Source of the DNA: a virus
IMG/VR virus record: IMGVR_UViG_3300032893_000259
Coordinates: 1 to 25,490 of that record
Strand: one strand, 5' to 3'
Length of the DNA stretch: 25,490 nt
Shown here one piece after another: positions 6,656 to 12,518 of this stretch. The stretch's first letter is position 1. Each line of letters starts with the position of its first letter. The notes beneath the pieces were generated by a model. That model was not told the DNA's origin, did not search any database, and saw nothing but the letters and a program-made list of their open reading frames with translations. The translations under genes and the position numbers were made by a program.

Positions 6656-7003
6656 TCACAGCGGGCCGTAGGGCTCGACGCCCAGATCCCGGCAGTAGGC
6701 GGCGAACTCGTCCTTGTGCGGGGGATCGCCCAAGTCGTGCATCTGCGGGTCGTCCTTGCTGTAGCGCGGCGGAAACCAGCTCTCGACGTACCACTTGCCC
6801 TCGGCGCCGCACCCGAGTTCGGACAGGCGCTGCGAGTCGCAGTAGGTGAGCAGGCGCTTGCTGAATCCCGTCACGAGATCGGGCGCCGAGTTCTGCGGCG
6901 CGAGGCACTTCGCGAACTCCGCATTGCCATCCGCCTGGAACTTGGCCCGCTCGTCGGGTGAGGCGACGAGGGAGCAGTGCTTGCAGTCGGTGCAGAGCTT
7001 CAT
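6656..7003 (-). CDS. Cys-rich hypothetical protein (115 aa)
   Basis: A 115-residue protein starting MKLCTDCKHCSLVASP. The N-terminal Cx2Cx2C plus later Cys (KCLAPQN, LLTYCDSQR, LGCGAEGKWY, AYCRDLG) suggests a small metal-binding or disulfide-rich module. The core GCGAEGKWYVESWFPPRYS is aromatic. The ATG at 7003 has AAGGA 9 nt upstream. Longer in-frame starts up to 7321 are rejected because they would cross the divergent promoter and the HTH gene. It is the first gene of the leftward operon, about 30 nt after the predicted promoter. Function unknown. Confidence 0.7.
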   Translation of the reverse strand: MKLCTDCKHCSLVASPDERAKFQADGNAEFAKCLAPQNSAPDLVTGFSKRLLTYCDSQRLSELGCGAEGKWYVESWFPPRYSKDDPQMHDLGDPPHKDEFAAYCRDLGVEPYGPL

Positions 7004-7034
7004 GGCAGGCGTTCCTTTCGTGTCCACTGTTGTC

Positions 7035-7063
7035 ACCTTAGCAACCCATTGCGCTCGTGTCAA
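7035..7063 (-). promoter_or_regulatory. Predicted sigma70 promoter of the leftward operon
   Basis: On the minus strand TTGACA (7063-7058), a 17-nt spacer and TAAGGT (7040-7035) make a near-consensus sigma70 promoter. A start site near 7028 would give a roughly 25-nt leader before the ATG at 7003, containing the AAGGA site. It lies in the 81-bp gap between the divergent genes. Confidence 0.6.
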
Positions 7064-7078
7064 CGCCATGGTAGCGTT
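7062..7078. promoter_or_regulatory. Candidate operator (AACGC-N7-GCGTT)
   Basis: A 17-bp inverted repeat, AACGC-CATGGTA-GCGTT, sits 6 bp before the HTH gene and touches the -35 element of the leftward promoter. Half-site length and placement resemble lambdoid-type operators. Only one clear copy is seen, so the call is tentative. Confidence 0.35.
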
Positions 7079-7084
7079 TATTTC

Positions 7085-7276
7085 ATGGAGCCCGTCAAGG
7101 AATGGATCAACCGCAAGGGCATCACACGCACGGCATTCGCCGACAAGATCCGTGCCAACAAGTCGCAGGTGACGCGCTGGCTCGACGGCACGCACAAGCC
7201 GAGCCTGCCCGCGTTGCGTCGCATCAGGGACGTGACGGGCATCAGCCTCGACAAGCTCGCCAAGAGCCTCGAATGA
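7085..7276 (+). CDS. Cro/CI-type helix-turn-helix regulator (63 aa)
   Basis: A 63-residue XRE-family DNA-binding protein: MEPVKEWINRKGITRTAFAD, then a helix-turn-helix (residues about 15-36, AFADKIRANKSQVTRWLDG) and the family-typical HKPSLPALRRIRDVTGISLDKLA. It has no dimerisation or peptidase domain, so it is Cro-sized. Placed divergently from the leftward operon with an operator-like repeat just upstream, it probably controls one or both promoters (inference). No clear Shine-Dalgarno precedes the ATG. Upstream in-frame codons to 6977 are non-coding or part of the opposite gene. Confidence 0.85.
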   Translation: MEPVKEWINRKGITRTAFADKIRANKSQVTRWLDGTHKPSLPALRRIRDVTGISLDKLAKSLE

Positions 7277-7315
7277 GCCTGCCGCGTATCCCAAGCAAGA
7301 TTTGTGCCAGCGCAT

Positions 7316-7330
7316 TGGCACGCTTCTTGC
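7316..7330 (+). promoter_or_regulatory. Sigma54-like -24/-12 element
   Basis: TGGCAC-GCTTC-TTGC matches the conserved core of sigma54 promoters: GG and GC dinucleotides exactly 10 bp apart, with the flanking T residues present. The predicted start near 7342 is only about 6 nt before the ATG at 7348. The left half also forms a 6-bp inverted repeat (GTGCCA...TGGCAC, 7304-7321). It may be coincidental. Confidence 0.3.
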
Positions 7331-7347
7331 CTGTTTGATGCCTCCTC

Positions 7348-7554
7348 ATGCCCCGCTCCGGCGAACTCTTTGCAGGCACCGCTGACGCGATCAGCGACGA
7401 GGAACGCCAGATCGAGTCCGACATCGCGGTACAGCGGCAGATCGCGTGGACCAGCCGGTGGCCGAAGGACCGCATCCACGCGCTCAAGAAGATCAAGGAA
7501 CTCACGGCACGCAGGGCCGCGATCGTCAGCGCCAGGCTCGCGGCGAAGCGCTGA
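7348..7554 (+). CDS. Small helical hypothetical protein (68 aa)
   Basis: A 68-residue charged, helical protein (MPRSGELFAGTADAISDEER...; C-terminal LKKIKELTARRAAIVSARLA). No membrane segment or known motif. The ATG lacks a clear Shine-Dalgarno. A 21-codon frame (7273-7338) that overlaps the HTH stop as ATGA and ends 9 nt upstream could couple translation to it. It leads the replication block. Confidence 0.6.
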   Translation: MPRSGELFAGTADAISDEERQIESDIAVQRQIAWTSRWPKDRIHALKKIKELTARRAAIVSARLAAKR

Positions 7555-7556
7555 CC

Positions 7557-7664
7557 GTGAAGCGCCTCCTCGTATGGCTGTATTGCCGCGGCGCGCTTTC
7601 ACTTAAGGCAGCCGAATCCATCGCGAGCCGGCTGCCCCACTTCCGCTTCTGGAAATCCTCGTGA
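7557..7664 (+). CDS. 35-residue basic small protein
   Basis: A short frame from the GTG at 7557, 2 nt after the preceding stop, to the TGA at 7662-7664, which overlaps the ATG of the primase gene as TGATG. The peptide begins VKRLLVWLYCRGALSLKAAE and is basic and amphipathic. Tight fit between two genes is the main support. An ATG/GTG-coupled leader role for the primase gene is possible. Confidence 0.5.
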   Translation: MKRLLVWLYCRGALSLKAAESIASRLPHFRFWKSS

Positions 7665-9544
7665 TGGCGGCGCGCGCGGAGTGGGACGCCGAACGCATCG
7701 CGCGGCTGCTCCCGAAGGCCAAGAAGAGCCCTAACGGCTGGAAGGCGTGCTGCCCCGCCCACGATGACTCGAACCCGTCGCTGTTCCTCGCTGACGGTCG
7801 CGATGGCGTTGCGATGGTGTGCTACGCCGGCTGCACGTACCGGCAGATCGCCGACGCGCTCGCGCTCAAGGGCGTCGAGTTCGGGCCGCGCAAGGACGCC
7901 GAGGGGTACCCTACGGATCACTACCAACTCGGCCAGCCGCACAACCAATGGGAGTACCGCGACAAGGCCGGCAACGTCATCATGCTCGTGTGCCGGTGGA
8001 ACCAGCCGAACGGACGCAAGGACATCCGCCCGCTCGTTCGGACGGCGGACGGCTGGAAATGGCAGCACCACCCGACCCCCCGACCGCTCTACAACCTCGA
8101 CCAGCTCGCGAACGAGCCCGAGCGGCCCGTGTATGTGCTCGAGGGCGAAAAGGCCGCTGCAGCCGCCCAGAAGCTGTTTCCGGCCGTCGTCGCGACCACG
8201 TGGCCCGGCGGCGCCCAGAGCGTCGGTCAGGCCGATTGGACGAGCCTTGCGGGGCGCGATGTCACGCTGGTCCCTGACTGCGACGAGCCCGGACGGCAGG
8301 CCATGCGCTGGGTCGCCAAGGCGCTCTCGCAGACGGCCAAGCGCGTCCGAATAGTCGACCCGTCGACGAAAGGACTGTCACTCCCGGACGGATGGGACCT
8401 CGCCGACGCCGGCGTCGACCGCGAGACGATCCTGTCGTGGTTCGTGGACGCCCCTGCCGAACCGGTGCTGATACGCCACCCGCTCGCGTTCTCGGTGCTG
8501 GGAGAGTCAGCCGCTCCCTCCCGCACATGGGCGATCGACGGCTGGCTCGGCAAGGGCCACGTGACCCTCCTCGCAGGGCCTCCAGGGGCCGGCAAGACGG
8601 CGCTGGCGCAGTCCCTATCCTCCTGCTTGGCCCTCGGCGTCGACGTGCTGGGGAACGTCCCAAAGCCCCTCAAGTGCCTCGTATGGGCCGGCGAGGACGA
8701 CCACGACGAACTGTGGAGACGGCAGGAGGCGATTTGCCGATGGCTCGGGCAGCCGCTCGCGGCGTTCTCCGAACGGCTGATCCTCGAGCACTACCACGAC
8801 CGGGATCTTACGCTTGCCGGACTCGCGAACGGAGTCCTGTGCATCACCGAACTGATGAGTGAACTGCGCGAGCAGATCGCTGACTACCAGGCCGACGTCG
8901 TGTTCGTCGACTCGATCGCCAAGGTGTTCGGCGGAAACGAGAACGACCGCCATCAGGTCACGAAGTTCGTCACGGCATTATGCGATGCGCTCGCCCCGAC
9001 GAACGCGGCCCTATGCCTCCTCGGCCACCCGTCCAAGGCCGTTGGGTCGGAATGGTCGGGCTCGACCGCCTGGGAGGCCAGTTGCCGCTCGAGGTGGTAC
9101 TTCGGGCATGTGAAGCCCGGCGAGAAGCCAGAAATCGACATCGAGGAGCAACCGGACGCCGACCAGCGGTGGCTCGCCAAGCGCAAGGCCAACTACTCCG
9201 CGCGCGAGCTCCGCGAGGTCAGGTGGGTCGACGGCTGTATGCGGCCAGCCGAGGTGTCCGACTCTCCGGCCAAGGTCGGCTCGTTCTCCCCCCAGTTCCT
9301 GGCCGACGAGGCGCTGCGGCTGTTCCGCGAACTGAAAGTGATGGGGATCGACGCCTCGAACACTCCTCAGGCCGCCAACTACCTCCCGAAGGCGGCCCGC
9401 CGCCAGATGCTGATCGACCCGAGGTTCACCGAAAAAGACATCCGGGTCGGTCTCGCCGAACTTATGAAGGTCGGCCGACTCAAGATTGGCCCCTGCGGCC
9501 AGTATGGCAACCGCACCCCCAAGATCGGGCTCGTCGAGCCCTAA
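7664..9544 (+). CDS. Toprim primase fused to RepA-like AAA helicase
   Basis: A 626-residue replication protein. Residues about 8-60 hold a CHC2-like zinc finger (CCPAHDD at 29-35, with the second pair in MVCYAGC). Residues about 150-240 are a Toprim domain, with the catalytic Glu in LEGEK (E160) and the DxD-type DCDEPGR (205-211). From about residue 285 a RecA-fold helicase/ATPase follows: Walker A GPPGAGKT at 305-312, a Walker B-like ADVVFVDS later, of the RepA/AAA_25 type. The C-terminal about 90 residues look like a winged helix. It probably primes and unwinds phage DNA. GTG at 7661 is an alternative start (GTGA overlap). The iteron-like region immediately downstream fits an origin near its replication gene. 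Confidence 0.9.
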   Translation: MAARAEWDAERIARLLPKAKKSPNGWKACCPAHDDSNPSLFLADGRDGVAMVCYAGCTYRQIADALALKGVEFGPRKDAEGYPTDHYQLGQPHNQWEYRDKAGNVIMLVCRWNQPNGRKDIRPLVRTADGWKWQHHPTPRPLYNLDQLANEPERPVYVLEGEKAAAAAQKLFPAVVATTWPGGAQSVGQADWTSLAGRDVTLVPDCDEPGRQAMRWVAKALSQTAKRVRIVDPSTKGLSLPDGWDLADAGVDRETILSWFVDAPAEPVLIRHPLAFSVLGESAAPSRTWAIDGWLGKGHVTLLAGPPGAGKTALAQSLSSCLALGVDVLGNVPKPLKCLVWAGEDDHDELWRRQEAICRWLGQPLAAFSERLILEHYHDRDLTLAGLANGVLCITELMSELREQIADYQADVVFVDSIAKVFGGNENDRHQVTKFVTALCDALAPTNAALCLLGHPSKAVGSEWSGSTAWEASCRSRWYFGHVKPGEKPEIDIEEQPDADQRWLAKRKANYSARELREVRWVDGCMRPAEVSDSPAKVGSFSPQFLADEALRLFRELKVMGIDASNTPQAANYLPKAARRQMLIDPRFTEKDIRVGLAELMKVGRLKIGPCGQYGNRTPKIGLVEP

Positions 9545-9545
9545 A

Positions 9546-9684
9546 TTGCACAAAGTCTCGCCCAAAGACTCGCACAATGTCTGCCCAAGGTGCACAAAGA
9601 CCCTGCACACACATAGTCTCCCCCCTAGGGAGGGGAGACTGTGTGCACAGGGTTGACGTTGTGCAGACCTTGAGCATTGTGCAA
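9546..9684. repeat. Iteron-like inverted repeat array, candidate origin
   Basis: Seven variants of a 10-mer around GCACA lie in two opposed sets. On the plus strand TTGCACAAAG (9546), TCGCACAATG (9570), GTGCACAAAG (9590) and CTGCACACAC (9603). On the minus strand GTGCACACAG (9648-9639), CTGCACAACG (9666-9657) and TTGCACAATG (9684-9675). Between them GCCCAAAG/GCCCAAGG spacers recur. The centre is a hairpin: AGTCTCCCC (9615-9623) and GGGGAGACT (9632-9640) around CCTAGG. The region is non-coding on both strands. Confidence 0.6.
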
Positions 9685-9695
9685 AGGATTGCTGC

Positions 9696-9884
9696 ATGAC
9701 AGCATTCACCACCGTCCGCGACGCGATCGCCGCCACCGACCCCAAACTCCTCGCCCTCCTTGACGCAGCGCGGCAACGGTTCGACGTCAAACTCCGGTAC
9801 GTGCGCCTGCACATCGACGGCGAGTGGCAGCACGCCGGGTCCCTGACTCTCCGCGACCAAAGTGTTGCGGCGACGCAGCGTTAG
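9696..9884 (+). CDS. Small hypothetical protein (62 aa)
   Basis: A 62-residue protein with an N-terminal helix pair (VRDAIAATDPKLLALLDAAR) and a short beta-like segment (KLRYVRLHIDGEW). The ATG has AAGGA 8 nt upstream, sitting in the last iteron-like repeat, so its expression could be affected by protein binding there. It lies between the candidate origin and the late promoter. No family recognised. Confidence 0.6.
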   Translation: MTAFTTVRDAIAATDPKLLALLDAARQRFDVKLRYVRLHIDGEWQHAGSLTLRDQSVAATQR

Positions 9885-9893
9885 GGCTATAAC
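9865..9893 (+). promoter_or_regulatory. Predicted sigma70 promoter of the late/packaging genes
   Basis: TTGCGG (9865-9870), a 17-nt spacer and TATAAC (9888-9893) lie at the end of the small upstream gene. A start near 9900 gives a leader of about 43 nt before the terminase small subunit. The -10 box is one base from consensus; the -35 box is weaker. Confidence 0.45.
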
Positions 9894-9942
9894 GGCCGGC
9901 AAGTCTCGTGCCAGATAAGACCGCGGGAAGCGACAGCATCCA

Positions 9943-10479
9943 ATGGCCGATCAGCCGCCCAAACGCCCCAGAGGCCGACCGACCAAATACACCCGCGACA
10001 TCGCCGACGACATCCTGCACCGCCTCGCACTCGGCGAACCCCTCCAGCAGATCTGCCGCAACCCGCCCGAATGGTCGACGCGCGAAGCGTGGCCGGACAT
10101 GTCGACCGTTGTCGACTGGATCAACGACGATCGCGACGGTCTTTCCGACCGATATGCGCAGGCGCGCGAGAAGGGATGGCTCGCGATGGCCGACTCGCTG
10201 ACCGACATCGCCGACGATGGCACGAACGACTGGATCGAGCGCGAGACTCGAGCGGGCAACATCGTCAAGCAGGTCGACCGCGAGTGCACTGAGCGCTCGA
10301 AGCTGCGCGTCGACACGCGCAAGTGGCTGCTGTCGAAGATGCTCCCGAAACTCTACGGCGATCGCGCGCAGCTCGATCACATCAATAGCGACGGATCATT
10401 CGGCGCGTTCGCAGCGGCCCTCAAGAAGTCCGCGGAAAAGATGGAACATGGCGCGCCAGGCAGCCCAGCGAAAGGTTAG
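9943..10479 (+). CDS. Terminase small subunit
   Basis: A 178-residue DNA-recognition subunit of the packaging motor. It opens with a basic GRPTKYTRDIADDIL helix, then a helix-turn-helix-like region (LGEPLQQICRNPPEW...STVVDWI), an AREKGWLAMADSL helix and the family-typical C-terminal RVDTRKWLLSKMLPKLYGD. These segments match the common proteobacterial-phage small terminase pattern. It would bind the packaging site and regulate the large subunit. The last 32 nt overlap the large-subunit gene. The ATG lies 49 nt after the predicted -10 box. Confidence 0.85.
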   Translation: MADQPPKRPRGRPTKYTRDIADDILHRLALGEPLQQICRNPPEWSTREAWPDMSTVVDWINDDRDGLSDRYAQAREKGWLAMADSLTDIADDGTNDWIERETRAGNIVKQVDRECTERSKLRVDTRKWLLSKMLPKLYGDRAQLDHINSDGSFGAFAAALKKSAEKMEHGAPGSPAKG

Positions 10480-12055
10480 CCCCGAGCAGGCGGCGGACGA
10501 CTACCTCCAGCGGTATCGTTTCAATCCCAACCTGTTCGCTGCCGAAGTCCTGCGCGTCAAGCTCGACCCGTGGCAGGTCGAAGCGAACGAAGCCGTCGCC
10601 GATTACGTCCGGTTCGTGTACGGCCGCGACTGCAAGATTCAGCGCTGGCCGGCTAAGGGCTACTTCACCGTCCGCGCGATGCACGGGCCCGGCAAGACGT
10701 TCTGGGGCGCGCAACTGATCCTGTGGTTCGGATCGGTATTCCCCGGCGCGCGCATCCCGATCATCGCGCCAAAGTTCCAGCAGATCACGACACGCATGAT
10801 GCTCGACGTGAGGAAGATCCGCGCTGGCGCAGTCCCTGACTTCCAGCGCATGACCGAGGACATCGGCCAGGCGTACGTGCGCTGGTTCGGCGAAACCGAG
10901 TGGGTCGCGTTCGGGCAGACCGCCGCGAAGGCAGATAACCTGTCCGGCCTGCACAACGAGCACCAGCTCATCTTCGTAGACGAGGCGTCTGGCGTCTCGG
11001 AGCACCTGTTCCCGACGATCTTCGGTGCGCTCAGCACCGGCCGCGTGCAGATCCTCGTGCTGATCGGCAATCCCACGCGCAATGCCGGGACGTTCGCCGA
11101 ATCCCACCGGCGCGTGAGCGTCGCGCAGCAGTTCCACCAGATCCACATCACGCTCGATAAGGCGCCCCGAGTCAGCCGCGCCTGGGTCGACCGGATGGTC
11201 GCGAAGTACGGGCCGTCGAGCCCCATCGTCAAGATCCGCTGCTTCGGCGAGTTTGCGGAGATGGGCGAGCTCCAACTCGTCAGCCCGGAATGGCTGATCG
11301 AGGCACGGGATCGCGCCGAGGCGTTCATGGCGGGCGACGGCTCGATCGGCCGCCTGCGCGTCAGCGTCGACGTCGCAGACGGCGGCGAGGACAAGTCCGT
11401 CGTTACCGTCTGCCGTCACTTCCAGACACGGCGGATCGGATTGAAGCAACGATCGTTCAGTTTCGAGGGCGGCAAGGTCACGGCCGCACTCGCCGAGGAA
11501 GCGATCAAGCTGTTCCTGCAGTTTGGTGGCAACAAGGGCGCCGATGACTTCGTGGTCGACGCCAACTGCGTCGGCGCGGGTGTGCACGACTACCTCGTGC
11601 GCAAGGGCTACCGCGTGATCCGGTTCATGGGCGGCGCTGGCTCGGCCGACACGAAGCGCTGGCGCAATCGGCGCGTGCAGTCGTACATGGCGCTTCGCGA
11701 TGACCTGCGTGACGGCCACCTTGCGATCGCGCCCAACTTCATCGACTCCGGCGAATCTGGCGATGAATCCGACGAATCGAGCGCGTGGGACGAGTTCGAT
11801 GCGCAGATGTGCAGCATCCTCCTGAACCCCGGCACCGATCGCGTCGAGGATCTCGTCAGCAAACAGGACATGAAGCGCGACGGGCTCAAGTCGCCGGACC
11901 GCGCCGACAGCCTCATGATGCAATACGCGACGACGGCGCCGACGCTTGCGACCGCCGGCGTCACCGACGGCGCCAAGACACTGCCGCGCGTGATGGTGCA
12001 CAAGTCGACGATGTGGGACGACATGAACGTCAACGAAGGAGGACGGATACGATGA
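10448..12055 (+). CDS. Terminase large subunit (packaging ATPase/nuclease)
   Basis: A 535-residue protein. The ATPase domain has a Walker A-like MHGPGKT (residues 78-84; a variant of the usual sequence) and Walker B LIFVDE with the catalytic pair D178-E179. The nuclease domain has the RNase H-fold acidic strand VSVDVADGG (D308, D311), a central DANCVGAGV segment and a C-terminal DRADSLMMQYA. It would cut concatemers and pump DNA into proheads through the portal. I chose the ATG at 10448, inside the small-subunit gene; upstream in-frame codons to 10217 are the shadow of that gene. Length is typical. Confidence 0.93.
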   Translation: MARQAAQRKVSPEQAADDYLQRYRFNPNLFAAEVLRVKLDPWQVEANEAVADYVRFVYGRDCKIQRWPAKGYFTVRAMHGPGKTFWGAQLILWFGSVFPGARIPIIAPKFQQITTRMMLDVRKIRAGAVPDFQRMTEDIGQAYVRWFGETEWVAFGQTAAKADNLSGLHNEHQLIFVDEASGVSEHLFPTIFGALSTGRVQILVLIGNPTRNAGTFAESHRRVSVAQQFHQIHITLDKAPRVSRAWVDRMVAKYGPSSPIVKIRCFGEFAEMGELQLVSPEWLIEARDRAEAFMAGDGSIGRLRVSVDVADGGEDKSVVTVCRHFQTRRIGLKQRSFSFEGGKVTAALAEEAIKLFLQFGGNKGADDFVVDANCVGAGVHDYLVRKGYRVIRFMGGAGSADTKRWRNRRVQSYMALRDDLRDGHLAIAPNFIDSGESGDESDESSAWDEFDAQMCSILLNPGTDRVEDLVSKQDMKRDGLKSPDRADSLMMQYATTAPTLATAGVTDGAKTLPRVMVHKSTMWDDMNVNEGGRIR

Positions 12056-12306
12056 TGGACAGCAATCACAGCCCCGGTCACTGGTCGCAGGAGCCGCAGA
12101 CGTTCCGTGCCTCGCACGCGAAGTCCGGCGACACGAAAAAGACGGGCAAGGACAAGATCAGTGGCAAGTCGAACAAGCTCGGCCACGGCGGCCGTGCGGC
12201 GCAGTTGAAGCGCAAGGGCGTTCCTGGCGCGGTGATCGGCGCGATTGCCAGGGCGAAGGGCGCGGCGCCTGGCGGCCCGAACTACCACGGGCATCGCGGC
12301 AAGTAA
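12052..12306 (+). CDS. Gly/Lys-rich basic hypothetical protein (84 aa)
   Basis: An 84-residue basic protein. A Lys/Ser/Gly-rich, probably disordered middle (SGDTKKTGKDKISGKSNKLG) is followed by a conserved-looking HGGRAAQLKRKGVPGAVIG and a C-terminal GPNYHGHRGK. Short proteins with this Gly-Gly-Arg-Ala pattern occur between terminase and portal genes of other phages, with no known function. The ATG at 12052 overlaps the terminase stop as ATGA and has AAGGAGG nearby. Confidence 0.7.
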   Translation: MMDSNHSPGHWSQEPQTFRASHAKSGDTKKTGKDKISGKSNKLGHGGRAAQLKRKGVPGAVIGAIARAKGAAPGGPNYHGHRGK

Positions 12307-12515
12307 TGGACGTCGGCGACAGCGGTCCAGAGCCTTTCGTGCCGTCCGGCAACGTCGTTCAGTTCACGCCGAAGAAAGAGTACGTGTGGATGCACACCGA
12401 GGCTGGCTGCGACGGGCAGAAGTTCTACCTGCACCGTGATGGGTCGGTGCAGTGCAGCGCCTGCAACCGCTACGTTCGTGCGTTGTGCTGGGGCAAACGT
12501 GACGGAGATGGGTAA
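12306..12515 (+). CDS. Small zinc-ribbon-like protein (69 aa)
   Basis: A 69-residue protein. Cys residues in EAGCDGQKF, VQCSACNRY and ALCWGK include a Cx2C pair and could form a small zinc ribbon. The core KFYLHRDGSVQCSACNRYV resembles short zinc-ribbon proteins of phages. TAA of the previous gene overlaps the ATG (TAATG). Function unknown; it sits between terminase and portal. Confidence 0.65.
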   Translation: MDVGDSGPEPFVPSGNVVQFTPKKEYVWMHTEAGCDGQKFYLHRDGSVQCSACNRYVRALCWGKRDGDG

Positions 12516-12518
12516 CGG

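Noticed and set aside
7273-7338. 21-codon frame overlapping the HTH stop as ATGA
   Set aside because: Too short and without a distinctive product; it may serve as a translational coupler, noted under the neighbouring gene.
10421-12001. 526-codon minus-strand open frame opposite the large terminase
   Set aside because: Antisense shadow of a gene with clear ATPase and nuclease motifs.
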